Shown here: positions 15,841 through 25,424 of the stretch, piece by piece
How the letters are laid out: every line of letters begins with the position of its first letter
How positions within the stretch are numbered: the stretch's first letter is position 1
Source of the DNA: Halothiobacillus sp.
GTDB lineage: Bacteria; Pseudomonadota; Gammaproteobacteria; Halothiobacillales; Halothiobacillaceae
NCBI GenBank assembly: GCA_016278265.1
Contig: JADQCE010000002.1
Span: 682,001-746,000, forward strand
Reading direction: 5' to 3'
DNA length: 64,000 nt
Program-made: the position numbers and the translations under genes
The notes under the pieces: generated by a model
Databases searched by the model: none
What the model was told of the DNA's origin: nothing
The model's input: only the letters and a program-made list of their open reading frames with translations

Positions 15841-17601
15841 ATGCCGCTGGGAGCCTTGTTCACACTGGCCCTGTTGCCGCTGGCCACGGTCTTTGTGCTG
15901 CTGGTCCTCCGGCGATGGCCTGCCTGGCGGGCGATGCCGGTTGCCTGGTTGATGACGGTCGTCCTCGCGCTTTTCGTCTGGCGAACCGAGCCGGCCGTTG
16001 CGGCCGCGGCGACCATGCACGGTGTGGTGACGGCACTCAACATCCTCACCATTGTGTTCGGCGCCATCCTCTTGCTCTATACGCTGCGGGAATCCGGCGC
16101 GATCGAGTCGATTCGGGCGGGATTCGTGAGTATCTCGCCTGATCGTCGGGTCCAGGCGATCATCGTGGCGTGGCTGTTTGGCGGGTTGCTGGAAGGTGCC
16201 GCCGGATTCGGCACCCCGGCGGCCATCGCGGCCCCCTTGCTGGTGGCGATCGGGTTTCCCGCCATGGCTGCGGTGCTCTCGGCGCTGATCGTCCAGTCGA
16301 CCCCCGTGTCCTTCGGCGCGGTGGGCACGCCGGTACTCGTCGGCGTGAACGCGGGGCTGGCGGGTCATCCGGCGGTGGAGGCGTTGCTCGGCGTGCCCCT
16401 GACTCCGGATTATCTCGACCGGATCACCCTGTACGCCGCCGTGATCAACACGGCGGTGGGGGTGTTGATGCCGCTGATCATGGTGGCGGTACTTACCCGC
16501 TATTTCGGTGCATCACGCTCATTTCGCGAGGGGCTGGCCGCCTGGCCGTTCGCGCTGTTCGCGGGCCTGGCGTTCACCCTGCCTCACCTGGCCGTCGCGG
16601 CATGGCTGGGTCCGGAATTCCCCTCGCTGGTGGGCGGGATGGTCGGCTTGCTGGTCGTGGTGATAGCCGCGCGACGTGGTTTTCTGATGCCGCGGCGCGT
16701 GTTCGACTTCGAGCCGCGGGATCGATGGCAACCGGACTGGATCAGCCGCCTGCAGGACGAGCTGCAGGCACTGCCGGTCGGGTCAAGGATGCCTCTCTGG
16801 CAGTCATGGCTGCCCTACGTCCTCGTGGTGGCGCTGCTCGTGCTGAGTCGGGCCGTGACGCCGCTGCGGGACTGGCTGCAATCACCGGCCCTGACGCTGG
16901 AATGGTCGGGTATCTTCGGCACCGAGGTCGGTACGTCGGCCCAACCGTTCTATCTGCCCGGTTTCATCCTGGTGGTCGTGTCCCTGCTGACCTTTTTCCT
17001 TCACCGGATGCATCAGCGCCCCGGCTCCTACGCTCGGGCGTGGCGCCAATCCGGCCGCGTGCTGTTCTCCGCGGCCCTGGCACTGGCGTTCGCGGTCCCC
17101 ATGGTTCAGGTATTCATCCATTCCGGGCAGGCCTCGCCCTATGCCAGCATGCCGTTGGTGCTGGCGGAGGGCGTCTCGTGGTTGGCTGGACCGTTCTGGC
17201 CGCTATTCGCGCCAATGATCGGCGCCACCGGGTCGTTCATGGCGGGGTCGGCGACGATCAGCAACATGATGTTCTCGCTGTTCCAGTTTGCCTCGGCCGA
17301 CTCGATCGGCCTGGGGGCGGAGGGCGCTGCCTGGGTCGTTGCCTTGCAGGTGGTCGGCGGGGCGGCAGGCAACATGATTTGTGTCCACAACGTCGTCGCG
17401 GCCTCGGCGACCGTCGGGCTGGTGGGTCGGGAAGGCGACCTGATCCGCAAGGCCCTGATCCCGTTGGGATACTACGTCCTGGCAGCCGGCACGCTTGGCA
17501 TGGCGCTGATCGTGGGTGGCCTCAACCCCTGGTACGGGGCATGGCTTCTGGTGGTCCTGGCGATGCTGATTTTCATGCGATTCGATCGATCTCGCCGGTG
17601 A
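15841..17601 (+). CDS. lctP: L-lactate permease family transporter
   Basis: This 586-residue protein has about fourteen membrane segments. LctP/LldP family blocks are present: [32 protein letters not shown], then [21 protein letters not shown] and [21 protein letters not shown]. The last two are the nearly invariant LctP signatures. It should import L-lactate or glycolate with protons. AGGAGAGG lies 12 nt before the ATG. No lactate dehydrogenase gene is near, so the metabolic partner is elsewhere. The neighbouring promoter region contains repeated ACGTCG words of unclear meaning. Confidence 0.9.
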   Translation: MPLGALFTLALLPLATVFVLLVLRRWPAWRAMPVAWLMTVVLALFVWRTEPAVAAAATMHGVVTALNILTIVFGAILLLYTLRESGAIESIRAGFVSISPDRRVQAIIVAWLFGGLLEGAAGFGTPAAIAAPLLVAIGFPAMAAVLSALIVQSTPVSFGAVGTPVLVGVNAGLAGHPAVEALLGVPLTPDYLDRITLYAAVINTAVGVLMPLIMVAVLTRYFGASRSFREGLAAWPFALFAGLAFTLPHLAVAAWLGPEFPSLVGGMVGLLVVVIAARRGFLMPRRVFDFEPRDRWQPDWISRLQDELQALPVGSRMPLWQSWLPYVLVVALLVLSRAVTPLRDWLQSPALTLEWSGIFGTEVGTSAQPFYLPGFILVVVSLLTFFLHRMHQRPGSYARAWRQSGRVLFSAALALAFAVPMVQVFIHSGQASPYASMPLVLAEGVSWLAGPFWPLFAPMIGATGSFMAGSATISNMMFSLFQFASADSIGLGAEGAAWVVALQVVGGAAGNMICVHNVVAASATVGLVGREGDLIRKALIPLGYYVLAAGTLGMALIVGGLNPWYGAWLLVVLAMLIFMRFDRSRR

Positions 17602-17666
17602 CTTGATCACCTGTCACCCCGTGGTTTTTGGCACACTGCACGCTTGGTTCATTGATGGGAACACGC

Positions 17667-18449
17667 ATGTCCTGGATTGGAAAAGTGGTGGGGGCCGGTC
17701 TTGGCTTCTGGATCTTCGGCTGGATCGGAGCGGGTATCGGGCTGCTGCTCGGGCACTTTCTCGATCGGTTCATCGGGAGAATCAAGCGAGTCGGCGGGCG
17801 ATTGCTGGAGGTCCAGCAGACCTTCTTCGAGACGACATTCACCGTGCTGGGGCATGTCTGTAAAGCCGATGGCCAGGTCACGCAGGCGGAGATTCGTGCC
17901 GCCGAGCAGATCATGACGCAGATGCGCCTGACCAAGGTGCGGCGCAGACGCGCGATCGAGGCCTTCAATCGCGGCAAGGCCAGCGATTTTGAGCCGGAAG
18001 AGATCATTCGCCGATTCGTGCGCGTTTGTGGCAGCCAACCGACGCTGCTGCGCGTCTTTCTCGAAATCCAGATACAGGCAGCGTTCGCCGATGGCCAGAT
18101 TGCCCCGGCCGAGCGTGAAGCGTTGTTGCGCATCGCTCACGCCCTGGGCGTGTCGGACGCCGACTTTGACCGGTTGGAGGCGCTGCTGGCGGGGCACTAC
18201 CAGCGTGGGCCCGGGGCGCCAACCACGGCGGCAGCCCTGGAAAATGCCTATCAGGCCCTGGGAGTGGAGCGATCGGCGACCGATGCCGAGGTCAAGCGGG
18301 CCTATCGCAAGTTGATGAGCGAGCACCACCCGGACAAGCTGATTGCCAAGGGGCTGCCTGATTCGATGGTCGAGTTAGCCAAGGAGCGCACCCAGGAAAT
18401 CCAGAACGCCTACGAGACCGTCCGTCGGTCGCGACAGGCGCAAGGGTAA
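17667..18449 (+). CDS. djlA: DjlA-type membrane-anchored J-domain co-chaperone
   Basis: I take the ATG at 17667, because MSWIGKVVGAGLGF and the following GLLLGHFLDRF match the start of DjlA. That gives 260 residues. An N-terminal membrane segment is followed by a TerB-like helical domain (about 50-185), including CKADGQVTQAEI and FADGQIAPAE acidic loops. The C-terminal J domain has the essential HPD motif in SEHHPDKL (about residue 228). DjlA stimulates DnaK ATPase at the inner membrane. Confidence 0.92.
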   Translation: MSWIGKVVGAGLGFWIFGWIGAGIGLLLGHFLDRFIGRIKRVGGRLLEVQQTFFETTFTVLGHVCKADGQVTQAEIRAAEQIMTQMRLTKVRRRRAIEAFNRGKASDFEPEEIIRRFVRVCGSQPTLLRVFLEIQIQAAFADGQIAPAEREALLRIAHALGVSDADFDRLEALLAGHYQRGPGAPTTAAALENAYQALGVERSATDAEVKRAYRKLMSEHHPDKLIAKGLPDSMVELAKERTQEIQNAYETVRRSRQAQG

Positions 18450-18480
18450 GACCCATTTTTTACAATAAAGGAGTGACGCG

Positions 18481-18933
18481 ATGACCGGTTTGCTCATGGT
18501 GATCCACCTGCTGTCCGCGGTCCTGTGGATCGGTGGTGTCTTTTATGCCTACGTGATCCTGCGCCCGTCGGTGGGGTTTCTTGCCGGCCCCGAGCGGGTC
18601 TCGCTCTGGGATCGGGTGTTTACGCGCTTCTTTCGCTGGGTGTGGGTGCTGATTGCCGCCCTGTTGATCAGTGGCTACGGGATGCTGTTCTCGTCGTTCG
18701 GTGGGTTTGCCTCGCCGGGCTACCTGCACGGAATGCAGTTGTTCGGCTGGTTGACCATCATCGCGTTCGTCGTGCTCGCCTTCGGGCCGTATCGACAGTT
18801 GCATATCGCCGTCGCGGCAGAGGATTGGCCCCAGGCCGGGGAAATGATTCCCCGTATCCGCCGTCTGGTGCACATCATCATGTGGCTGGGACTGGTGAGC
18901 ATTGCGATCGGTGGGGGCGGCGCCTACCTGTAA
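18481..18933 (+). CDS. CopD-like four-helix membrane protein
   Basis: This 150-residue integral membrane protein has four hydrophobic segments, starting MVIHLLSAVLWIGGVFYAYVI. The His in the first helix and a second His pair in the last (RLVHIIMWLG) resemble the CopD/HupE-type or CytB-like small membrane families, so haem or copper binding is possible. It has a good AAGGAGTG ribosome site 8 nt upstream and lies 31 bp after djlA, probably in the same transcript. Confidence 0.65.
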   Translation: MTGLLMVIHLLSAVLWIGGVFYAYVILRPSVGFLAGPERVSLWDRVFTRFFRWVWVLIAALLISGYGMLFSSFGGFASPGYLHGMQLFGWLTIIAFVVLAFGPYRQLHIAVAAEDWPQAGEMIPRIRRLVHIIMWLGLVSIAIGGGGAYL

Positions 18934-19033
18934 TAGCGAAGACTGGTTTGAAAAAACGCCCGCCTAGGGACTATGGTCGAGGGCGGTCACTTTTCATGAC
19001 ACGATTTCATATACGGAATCAAGGAGTTCGCGC

Positions 19034-20080
19034 ATGACTACCTATCGTCCCGAGAAAGCCGACGAGTTGATCCAGACGGCCAAGGCGATGGTCGCGCCCG
19101 GTAAGGGCATCCTCGCCATCGATGAAAGCAACGGCACCTGCAACAAGCGTTTCGAGGCCGTCGGGATCGACGCCACCGAAGAGAAGCGGCGCGAATACCG
19201 CGAGTTGCTGCTGACCACGCCGAATCTCGAGGAGTACGTCAGCGGTGCGATCCTCTACGACGAGACGATCCGTCAGTCCACCGCTGAGGGCAAGTCGTTC
19301 ATCGACGTGATGCGTGAACGCGGCCAGGTGGTCGGCATCAAGGTCGACACCGGCGCCAAGCCGCTGGCCGGTTCGGATGATGAAAAGGTCACCGAGGGCC
19401 TCGACGGCCTGCGCGAGCGCCTGGCGGAGTACTACGAGATGGGCGCGCGCTTTGCCAAGTGGCGGGCGGTGATCACGATCGACACCGCCAAGGGCCTGCC
19501 GACCCGCGGCTGCATCGAGGCGAACGCCCACGCCCTGGCCCGCTACGCCGCCCTGTGCCAGGAAGCGGGCCTGGTGCCGATCATCGAGCCCGAGGTGCTG
19601 ATCGACGGCGACCACGACATCGCCACCTGCGAGCGGGTCACCGAGGAGGAACTCAACGAGGTCTTCCGTCAGCTCTATCACCAGAACGTGATGCTCGAGG
19701 GCGTCATCCTCAAGACCAGCATGGTGATCTCGGGCAAGGGCGCCTCGAATCGTGCCGGCGTCGAGGAAGTGGCCGATCGCACCGTGGAAACGCTGCGGCG
19801 CACCGTCCCGGCGGCGCTCGGTGGTGTGGTGTTCCTCTCCGGGGGGCAGGGCGTCGAGGAATCCTCCGCTCATCTGAACGCCATGCATACCCGTCATGCC
19901 GACCGCCTGCCGTGGCCGTTGACCTTCTCCTATGCCCGCGCCATCCAGGGCCCGGCGCTCAACTACTGGAAGGGTGAGCCCTCCAACAAGGAAGAAGCAC
20001 AGAAACGTGCCTTCACGCGGGCGAAGTTCAACGGGCTGGCAAGCCTCGGCAAGTACAGCGAGGACATGGAAGGCGCCTGA
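19034..20080 (+). CDS. Class I fructose-bisphosphate aldolase
   Basis: This 348-residue enzyme is of the Schiff-base, animal-type class I family. The opening KGILAIDESNGTCNKRF, the IIEPEVLIDGDHD strand and EGVILKTSMV, whose lysine forms the Schiff base with dihydroxyacetone phosphate (about residue 228), are all present. GGVVFLSGGQ binds the phosphate. It serves glycolysis, gluconeogenesis and the Calvin cycle; together with the phosphoenolpyruvate synthase in this window a gluconeogenic or autotrophic use is plausible. AAGGAG lies upstream of the ATG and a strong terminator follows. Confidence 0.95.
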   Translation: MTTYRPEKADELIQTAKAMVAPGKGILAIDESNGTCNKRFEAVGIDATEEKRREYRELLLTTPNLEEYVSGAILYDETIRQSTAEGKSFIDVMRERGQVVGIKVDTGAKPLAGSDDEKVTEGLDGLRERLAEYYEMGARFAKWRAVITIDTAKGLPTRGCIEANAHALARYAALCQEAGLVPIIEPEVLIDGDHDIATCERVTEEELNEVFRQLYHQNVMLEGVILKTSMVISGKGASNRAGVEEVADRTVETLRRTVPAALGGVVFLSGGQGVEESSAHLNAMHTRHADRLPWPLTFSYARAIQGPALNYWKGEPSNKEEAQKRAFTRAKFNGLASLGKYSEDMEGA

Positions 20081-20111
20081 CTCGGGCCGCCAGCAAGGTC
20101 GACAAGACAAC

Positions 20112-20139
20112 AATCCCGCCGATTCGGCGGGATTTTTTT
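20112..20139 (+). terminator. Rho-independent terminator after the aldolase gene
   Basis: AATCCCGCCG (20112-20121) pairs perfectly with CGGCGGGATT (20125-20134), loop ATT, and the T run continues to 20139. Confidence 0.9.
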
Positions 20140-20197
20140 GGTGCCTTATTAAAAACGACCCCGAGGGCGAGGCACGTTGCTGCTTGCCCGGTTCCGT

Positions 20198-21094
20198 TCA
20201 GGGGTGGGCTTCGACTGGCCGCTCGCGGATCACCACCAGTCCCGCGGCGATGATGATCAGGCCGCCGAGAATGGTGAATCCATCCGGCCATTCGGCGAAT
20301 ATCAGCCAGCCAAGCAGGGTGGCGCCGAAGATCTCGAGGTATTGCAGCGGGGCCAGCAAGCTCGCATCGCTGCGGGCGAATGCCATGGCGATCAACACGT
20401 GAGCAAACGCGGCAAGTACGCCAGCGCTGGCTAGCCAGAACCATTCCATCGAGCTCGGCATGTCCCACTGAGTGAGAGACCATCCGAGCCCCTGGCCCAG
20501 GAGCATAAAGCCCAGCATGATCAGCGAGGCGGCGGCCCCGACCCAGAACTGCAGCACCAGGGCGTCTCGGGGCCGAGGAGCACTGGCCCAGGCCCGCGTT
20601 GCAGTCAGGTAGGCGGCGTAGCAGGCGGCCGCCGCGATCGGCAGCAGGGAGGCCAGTCCATAGGCACTCCAGTTTGGCCGCAGGATGACCACGGCGCCTA
20701 GCAGCCCACCGATGACGCCAATCCAGCGTCTGGCAGTGATGCGCTCCCCCAGGAACAGGGCGGAGAAGATCACCAGGATCAGCGGTTCGACAAAGAACAG
20801 CGCGATATTGTTGGCCAGCGGCAGATGGGCCAGCCCCCAGAACAGGAACAGGATGGAGGCGGCGATAAAGGTGCCAAGGACCAGATGAATCGTCCGCAGC
20901 CGCCCGCCGCGCCAGAACATGGCGACGAAGGGCAGCAGGAACAGGGTCTGGAACACGAACCGTAGCCAGGCGATCTCGCCCACCGACAACGCGGTCGACA
21001 GCCACTTGGCGATGGTGTCCGACATCGGGATGGTCAACACGGCGAGGGCCATCAGGATCAGGCCCAGACGGTGATTATGTTGGTTCTCGGTCAT
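20198..21094 (-). CDS. EamA/DMT family exporter
   Basis: Start at the ATG at 21094 with GAGGTG 6 nt upstream; product 298 residues. Ten membrane segments form two EamA repeats: ALAVLTIPMSDTIAKWL... in the first, WASAPRPRDALVLQFWVG onward in the second, closing on LLGWLIFAEWPDGFTILGG. The family exports small metabolites such as amino acids. No substrate clue is visible. It converges on the aldolase gene. Confidence 0.88.
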   Translation of the reverse strand: MTENQHNHRLGLILMALAVLTIPMSDTIAKWLSTALSVGEIAWLRFVFQTLFLLPFVAMFWRGGRLRTIHLVLGTFIAASILFLFWGLAHLPLANNIALFFVEPLILVIFSALFLGERITARRWIGVIGGLLGAVVILRPNWSAYGLASLLPIAAAACYAAYLTATRAWASAPRPRDALVLQFWVGAAASLIMLGFMLLGQGLGWSLTQWDMPSSMEWFWLASAGVLAAFAHVLIAMAFARSDASLLAPLQYLEIFGATLLGWLIFAEWPDGFTILGGLIIIAAGLVVIRERPVEAHP

Positions 21095-21528
21095 GGTGCA
21101 CCTCGGTATCCGCACGATTCGTCAGTGGCTGAAGCGGAGTCGGCCCGGAGGGCGAGGTTCAAGGACGGAGCTCGCGACGCCGCAAAGGGGGCCTCGGTGG
21201 TCCGTTCCGGGTCGCCCAGATGGGGCTTGCCGGGGGTGCCCGCACTCGGCGTTGCCGCACCTCGCTAGGCCCGAGATATTGGCCTGGGCCCGGCCTTCGC
21301 CCCGGCGCCTTGATTGCGAACAAACCCGCGAGCCAGAGGCGCCATCGAATCGCGCAGGGTTTGCTTAGATAGCTATGCAAATTAACACGCCGGATCGGAT
21401 AAGGACACCGATAGACGTGCTTGTGCTCGTTGCCTACAGTCCAGTGAGGATCTTTACCTGCCCGACGCCGGTCTCATGCCGGGACGACGTGGGCCCCTGA
21501 GCATTGATATCGAGGAGATCAGACCGAA
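21095..21528. other. 434-bp divergent intergenic region
   Basis: It separates the EamA exporter and the pterin dehydratase gene. It is GC-rich on the left and distinctly AT-richer around 21361-21400. Short open frames here lack ribosome sites and family features. I see no RNA gene, repeat or credible terminator; promoters for both flanking genes must lie here but I could not place them. Confidence 0.55.
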
Positions 21529-21876
21529 ATGAGCGAACTGGCTACGAATCGCTGCGAGGCCTGCCGGGCCGACGCGCCGAGGCTGGACGACGACGAGATC
21601 ACCGCACTGCAGAAGGAATTGCAGGATGATTGGCAGGTGATTACCCGCGACGGGGTACGCCAGCTCGAGCGCGTGTTCCGTTTCGACGACTTCGCGAGCG
21701 CCCTGGCGTTTACCAACGCCGTGGGCGAGATTGCCGAATCGGAAGGGCATCACCCCGCGTTGCTGACAGAGTGGGGTCGGGTGACCGTCACCTGGTGGAG
21801 CCACAAGATTCGTGGTCTGCATCGCAACGACTTCATCATGGCCGCGCGCACCGACAAGCTTGCTGCCCAGCATTAG
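21529..21876 (+). CDS. phhB: Pterin-4a-carbinolamine dehydratase
   Basis: This 115-residue protein matches the PCD/DCoH family. The active-site motif [19 protein letters not shown] is seen around residue 78, with the catalytic His pair in GHHP and the conserved W and H in [10 protein letters not shown]. It dehydrates 4a-hydroxytetrahydrobiopterin during pterin recycling. A GAGGAG ribosome site lies about 12 nt before the ATG. No phenylalanine hydroxylase gene is adjacent; in many bacteria a stand-alone copy serves other pterin roles. Confidence 0.93.
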   Translation: MSELATNRCEACRADAPRLDDDEITALQKELQDDWQVITRDGVRQLERVFRFDDFASALAFTNAVGEIAESEGHHPALLTEWGRVTVTWWSHKIRGLHRNDFIMAARTDKLAAQH

Positions 21877-21933
21877 TCTCGCTGCGTGAACGGGAAGGCG
21901 CTGCGATTCGGCTGGCGTCGGGCCGGTCGAACG

Positions 21934-21966
21934 AAAAAACCGGCCTCCACTACGCGGAGGACCGGT
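21934..21966 (-). terminator. Rho-independent terminator of the dodecin gene
   Basis: On the minus strand a hairpin (plus arms 21939-21948 and 21956-21966, one bulged base) is followed by six T residues, seen as AAAAAA at 21934-21939. It ends the dodecin transcript. Confidence 0.75.
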
Positions 21967-21990
21967 GTGTCGATCCGATCAATGCCTAGC

Positions 21991-22197
21991 TCAGTCGAGT
22001 TCGAAGGTGATCTTGGCGTTGATGCGGTACTTGGTGATGCGGTTGTCCTCGACCTTTGCCTCGAAGTCCTTGATGTAGATCGATTTGATGCCGTGGACAC
22101 TGCGGCTGGCCTTGGCGATGGCCTGATTGGCCGCGTCTTCCCAGGACTTTTCCGACTCCGCGAGGACCTCGATGACTTTTAACATGTCGTTGCTCAT
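21991..22197 (-). CDS. Dodecin flavin-storage protein
   Basis: Start at the ATG at 22197, preceded by GGAGGGAACCC; the 45-nt longer frame has no ribosome site. The 68-residue product shows the dodecin pattern: KVIEVLAESEKSWEDAANQAI, with the tryptophan that stacks on the bound flavin, and GIKSIYIKDFEAKVEDN. Dodecins form hollow dodecamers that store riboflavin or FMN. Confidence 0.93.
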   Translation of the reverse strand: MSNDMLKVIEVLAESEKSWEDAANQAIAKASRSVHGIKSIYIKDFEAKVEDNRITKYRINAKITFELD

Positions 22198-22313
22198 GGG
22201 TTCCCTCCTGCCTTGTACGTGGATGGATAACGCCACTAACAAGGGTAGATGGTGATCGGTACCCTGTCAGACGCGGTCGAGTCTCTGTGGCCCGATCTCG
22301 ACGTTTAACCTGA

Positions 22314-22333
22314 CCCAACCCAACCCAACCCAA
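22314..22333. repeat. Four tandem CCCAA units
   Basis: CCCAA is repeated exactly four times about 40 bp before the ZIP transporter start. This short tandem run could vary in copy number by slippage; no regulatory role is visible. Confidence 0.7.
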
Positions 22334-22372
22334 GGCGATGCATGCTGCCCAGTTCAGACCCGGTGAGTGGCC

Positions 22373-23206
22373 ATGATTGACTGGTTTCTCACGCCGATCG
22401 ACGCCTTCGTCAACGCCTCTCCGATCGTGCAGGCCCTGATCGCGACGCTGTTCACCTGGGGTATGACCGCTGCCGGGGCATTGCCGGTGTTCTTCACCGA
22501 TCGCGAGAACCGCCGGCTGCTGGATGTGCTGCTCGGGTTCACGGGCGGGGTGATGATTGCAGCCAGCTTCTGGTCGCTGCTGGCGCCGTCGATCGAGATG
22601 GCCGGCGATCTGGCGGTGCCGGCCTGGTTCCCGGCCGCGGTGGGGGTGGCCTTGGGTGCGTTGTTCCTGCGGGGGGCGGACCTGATCCTGCCGCATCTGC
22701 ACCTCAATGCGCCGATGTACGAAGCCGAGGGGGTGCCGACGACCTGGCGGCGTACCACGTTGCTGGTCTTGGCGATCACCTTGCACAACATTCCCGAGGG
22801 GCTGGCGATCGGGGTGGCCTTCGGCGCGCTGGCCCATGGTTTCGACAACGCCAGCCTGGGGGCGGCGGTCGCGCTGGCCATCGGGATTGGCATCCAGAAT
22901 TTCCCCGAGGGCATGGCGGTGGCCATGCCGTTGCGACGCGAGGGGATGAGCCGTAGCAAGAGCTTCTGGTACGGCCAGCTATCCGGCGTGGTCGAGCCGA
23001 TTGCCGGAGTGATCGGCGCGGCGGCAGTGCTGTTCTGGCAGCCCATACTGCCCTACGCGCTGGCCTTTGCCGCCGGGGCGATGATCTTCGTCGTGGTCGA
23101 GGAGGTGATTCCCGAGGCCCAGCGCAGCGGTCACGCCGATGCCGCGACGCTGGGCGTGATCGGTGGCTTTATCGTGATGATGGTGCTGGACGTGGCTCTG
23201 GCCTGA
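22373..23206 (+). CDS. ZIP family metal transporter
   Basis: I start at the ATG at 22373, 5 nt after GGTGAG, rather than the GTG six bases earlier; 277 residues. Eight membrane segments are visible. The ZIP binuclear metal-site motifs are in TM4 ([13 protein letters not shown]) and TM5 ([15 protein letters not shown]), with the His-rich loop replaced by HLHLN. Members import Zn2+ and other divalent metals (ZupT/GufA type). It converges on zntB, a zinc-handling partner. Confidence 0.92.
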   Translation: MIDWFLTPIDAFVNASPIVQALIATLFTWGMTAAGALPVFFTDRENRRLLDVLLGFTGGVMIAASFWSLLAPSIEMAGDLAVPAWFPAAVGVALGALFLRGADLILPHLHLNAPMYEAEGVPTTWRRTTLLVLAITLHNIPEGLAIGVAFGALAHGFDNASLGAAVALAIGIGIQNFPEGMAVAMPLRREGMSRSKSFWYGQLSGVVEPIAGVIGAAAVLFWQPILPYALAFAAGAMIFVVVEEVIPEAQRSGHADAATLGVIGGFIVMMVLDVALA

Positions 23207-23230
23207 ACCATTCAGCCTTAACCCGGGAAC

Positions 23231-24169
23231 CTAGAACCAGCGCCGTCGCTTGAGCCAGATGCCCAGACCGGCACCGATGCCGACGATCACCAGCATTACC
23301 CACCAGAACCCCATCGGGGTCTCCACCCAGGGCATGCCGCCGACGTTGATACCGAACAACCCGGTGATAAAGCCCAGCGGCAGGAAGATGGCCGCGACGA
23401 TCGAGAGCAGATACATGCGGGCGTTGAGTTGGTCCGACAGCCGCGTGAGCAATTGTTCGTGGATCATCGCGCCACGTTCGCGGGCCATGTCGAGGTCTTC
23501 GACCAGGCGGGTGAGGGCATCGGCCTGTTCGCGGATGCGTCGCCCATCCAGGCCGGCGAGCAGGGGGCGGTTGATCGATGATAGGCGGGCCAACGCGTCC
23601 CGTTGCGGGGCAAGATAACGGCGAATGACGATGATCGTGCGGCGGATTTCGCCAATGCGGCCCCGTAGCTCCCGATCGGCCCCTTCGAGCAGCTGCGCCT
23701 CCAACTCGTCGATTTCCTCTTCGATCGATTCGATCAGCTCGTCGGTGCGCTCGGCCAGCCCCTCCATCAATGCCATCAGCAGGTCGGCCAGCGTGGTCGG
23801 GCCGGTGCCTTGCTCCAATTGTTGAACGATCCCCTCGACGGTACGCAGCGGGAAACGCGAGGTGCTGATCAGTCGTTCGCCGTCAAACCACAGTCGCAGC
23901 GAGATCATGTCCTCGGGGCGGCTGCCGGCGTTGAGGTTCACGCCCCGCAAGATCAGGAGCAGGCCGTTGTCGTGCTCGACCACCCGGGGGCGTGTATCCT
24001 CGGCCAACAGGCTGTCGACGACGAGCTCGTCGACGCCCGCTTCATGCTCAAGCCAGGCCCGATCCTCGGCGTCCTCCCAGTTGAAGCGGACCCAGGTGCC
24101 CGCCGGTTGCTGTTGAGGACCCGATCGACCGCCGCTGCCATCGAGTCGAATGCTCTGGCGCGTGCTCAT
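23231..24169 (-). CDS. zntB: CorA-superfamily zinc transporter ZntB
   Basis: The ATG at 24169 has GAGGAG 9 nt upstream; 312 residues. A cytoplasmic alpha/beta domain is followed by a long acidic helical stalk (LAERTDELIESIEEEIDELEAQLLEG; seen here as ESIEEEIDELEAQLL). Two C-terminal membrane helices follow. The pore motif reads GINVGG, the variant typical of ZntB, where CorA has GMN. ZntB transports zinc with protons. It is convergent with a ZIP transporter. Confidence 0.9.
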   Translation of the reverse strand: MSTRQSIRLDGSGGRSGPQQQPAGTWVRFNWEDAEDRAWLEHEAGVDELVVDSLLAEDTRPRVVEHDNGLLLILRGVNLNAGSRPEDMISLRLWFDGERLISTSRFPLRTVEGIVQQLEQGTGPTTLADLLMALMEGLAERTDELIESIEEEIDELEAQLLEGADRELRGRIGEIRRTIIVIRRYLAPQRDALARLSSINRPLLAGLDGRRIREQADALTRLVEDLDMARERGAMIHEQLLTRLSDQLNARMYLLSIVAAIFLPLGFITGLFGINVGGMPWVETPMGFWWVMLVIVGIGAGLGIWLKRRRWF

Positions 24170-24215
24170 GCTTGCCGCTCCTCTTCCAAATTTGTTCCCC
24201 AACGGTGTTCCATGA

Positions 24216-25424
24216 TCACGTGAGCTGCACCGAGCCGGCTGCCCGACGGGCACGTTCTCGGGCCTGTTCGATGTTCTCGCCGCGGGCCAGGGCGACTCCC
24301 AGGCGCCGTTTGCCGGACACCATGGGCTTGCCAAACAGGCGCAACTCGGTGCCCGGTTCGTTCAGTGCAGCGGCGACCCCGGTGAGGATCGGGTGGTTGG
24401 TTTCATCCTCGCGGACAATCGCGCAGGAAGCCGACGGACCGCGTTGGGCGATCGGGTGGACGGGCAGGCCCAGCATCGCCCGCAGGTGCAGGGCGAATTC
24501 CGACAGATCTTGGGAAACCAGGGTAACCAGGCCGGTGTCGTGCGGACGCGGCGAGACCTCGCTGAACCACACCTGGTCGTCTTTGACGAACAGTTCCACG
24601 CCGAAAATGCCGTAACCGCCCAGTTCCTCGACGATCGCCCGTGCGATCTCGCCGGCTCGAGCCAGTGCCGTCTCGCTCATCGGGTGCGGCTGCCAGCTTT
24701 CGCGGTAGTCACCGTCGACCTGGGTGTGGCCGATCGGGGGACAGAGGGTGATGCCGTCGCGATGACGGATGGTCAGCAGGGTGATCTCGTAGTCGAAGTC
24801 GATAAACGACTCGACGATAACGCGGCCACGGCCCGCCCGACCGCCGGACTGGGCGAATTCCCAGGCGCGCAGCGCCGCGGCCGGCTCGCGCACCAGCGAC
24901 TGGCCCTTGCCCGACGAGCTCATCACCGGCTTGACCACGCAGGGGACGCCGATCTCGTCGATGGCGGTCAGAAATTGCGCCTCGCTCTCGGCGAAGGCGA
25001 AGCGACTGGTCGGCAGCGAGAGCGTCTCGGCGGCCAGCCGACGGATGCCTTCGCGATCCATGGTCAGTCGCGCGGCGCGCGCATTCGGCGTGACCACGAA
25101 ACCCTGTGCCTCCAGCTCGATCAGGGTCTGGGTGGCGATCGCCTCGATCTCCGGGACGATCAGCGCCGGCATCTCCTGGGTGATCACGCTTTTCAGCGCC
25201 GCGCCGTCGAGCATGTCGATCACGTGCGAGCGATGCGCGACCTGCATGGCGGGGGCGTTGGCGTAGCGGTCGACCGCGATCACCTCCAGGCCCAGCCGTT
25301 GGGCCTCGATGGCAACCTCCTTGCCCAGCTCGCCGGCGCCCAGGAGCATCAGCCGCAGCGCCTCGGGCGAACCGGGGGCGCCGATCCTTGCCGCACGCGT
25401 GTCGATGCTGCCGTGATCAGCCAT
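24216..25424 (-). CDS. purT: Formate-dependent GAR transformylase 2
   Basis: This 402-residue ATP-grasp enzyme makes formyl-GAR from formate, ATP and glycinamide ribonucleotide in purine synthesis. The sequence aligns end to end with Pur[18 protein letters not shown] at the N-terminus, [21 protein letters not shown] (ATP-grasp loop), [35 protein letters not shown], and [19 protein letters not shown] near the end. The ATG at 25424 lies inside the last codons of trpB (8-bp overlap), so translation is coupled. Confidence 0.96.
   Translation of the reverse strand: MADHGSIDTRAARIGAPGSPEALRLMLLGAGELGKEVAIEAQRLGLEVIAVDRYANAPAMQVAHRSHVIDMLDGAALKSVITQEMPALIVPEIEAIATQTLIELEAQGFVVTPNARAARLTMDREGIRRLAAETLSLPTSRFAFAESEAQFLTAIDEIGVPCVVKPVMSSSGKGQSLVREPAAALRAWEFAQSGGRAGRGRVIVESFIDFDYEITLLTIRHRDGITLCPPIGHTQVDGDYRESWQPHPMSETALARAGEIARAIVEELGGYGIFGVELFVKDDQVWFSEVSPRPHDTGLVTLVSQDLSEFALHLRAMLGLPVHPIAQRGPSASCAIVREDETNHPILTGVAAALNEPGTELRLFGKPMVSGKRRLGVALARGENIEQARERARRAAGSVQLT

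Noticed and set aside
16170-17606. Second open frame inside the lactate permease gene
   Set aside because: It is a +1-type shadow rich in Arg/Gly; the permease motifs lie in the other frame.
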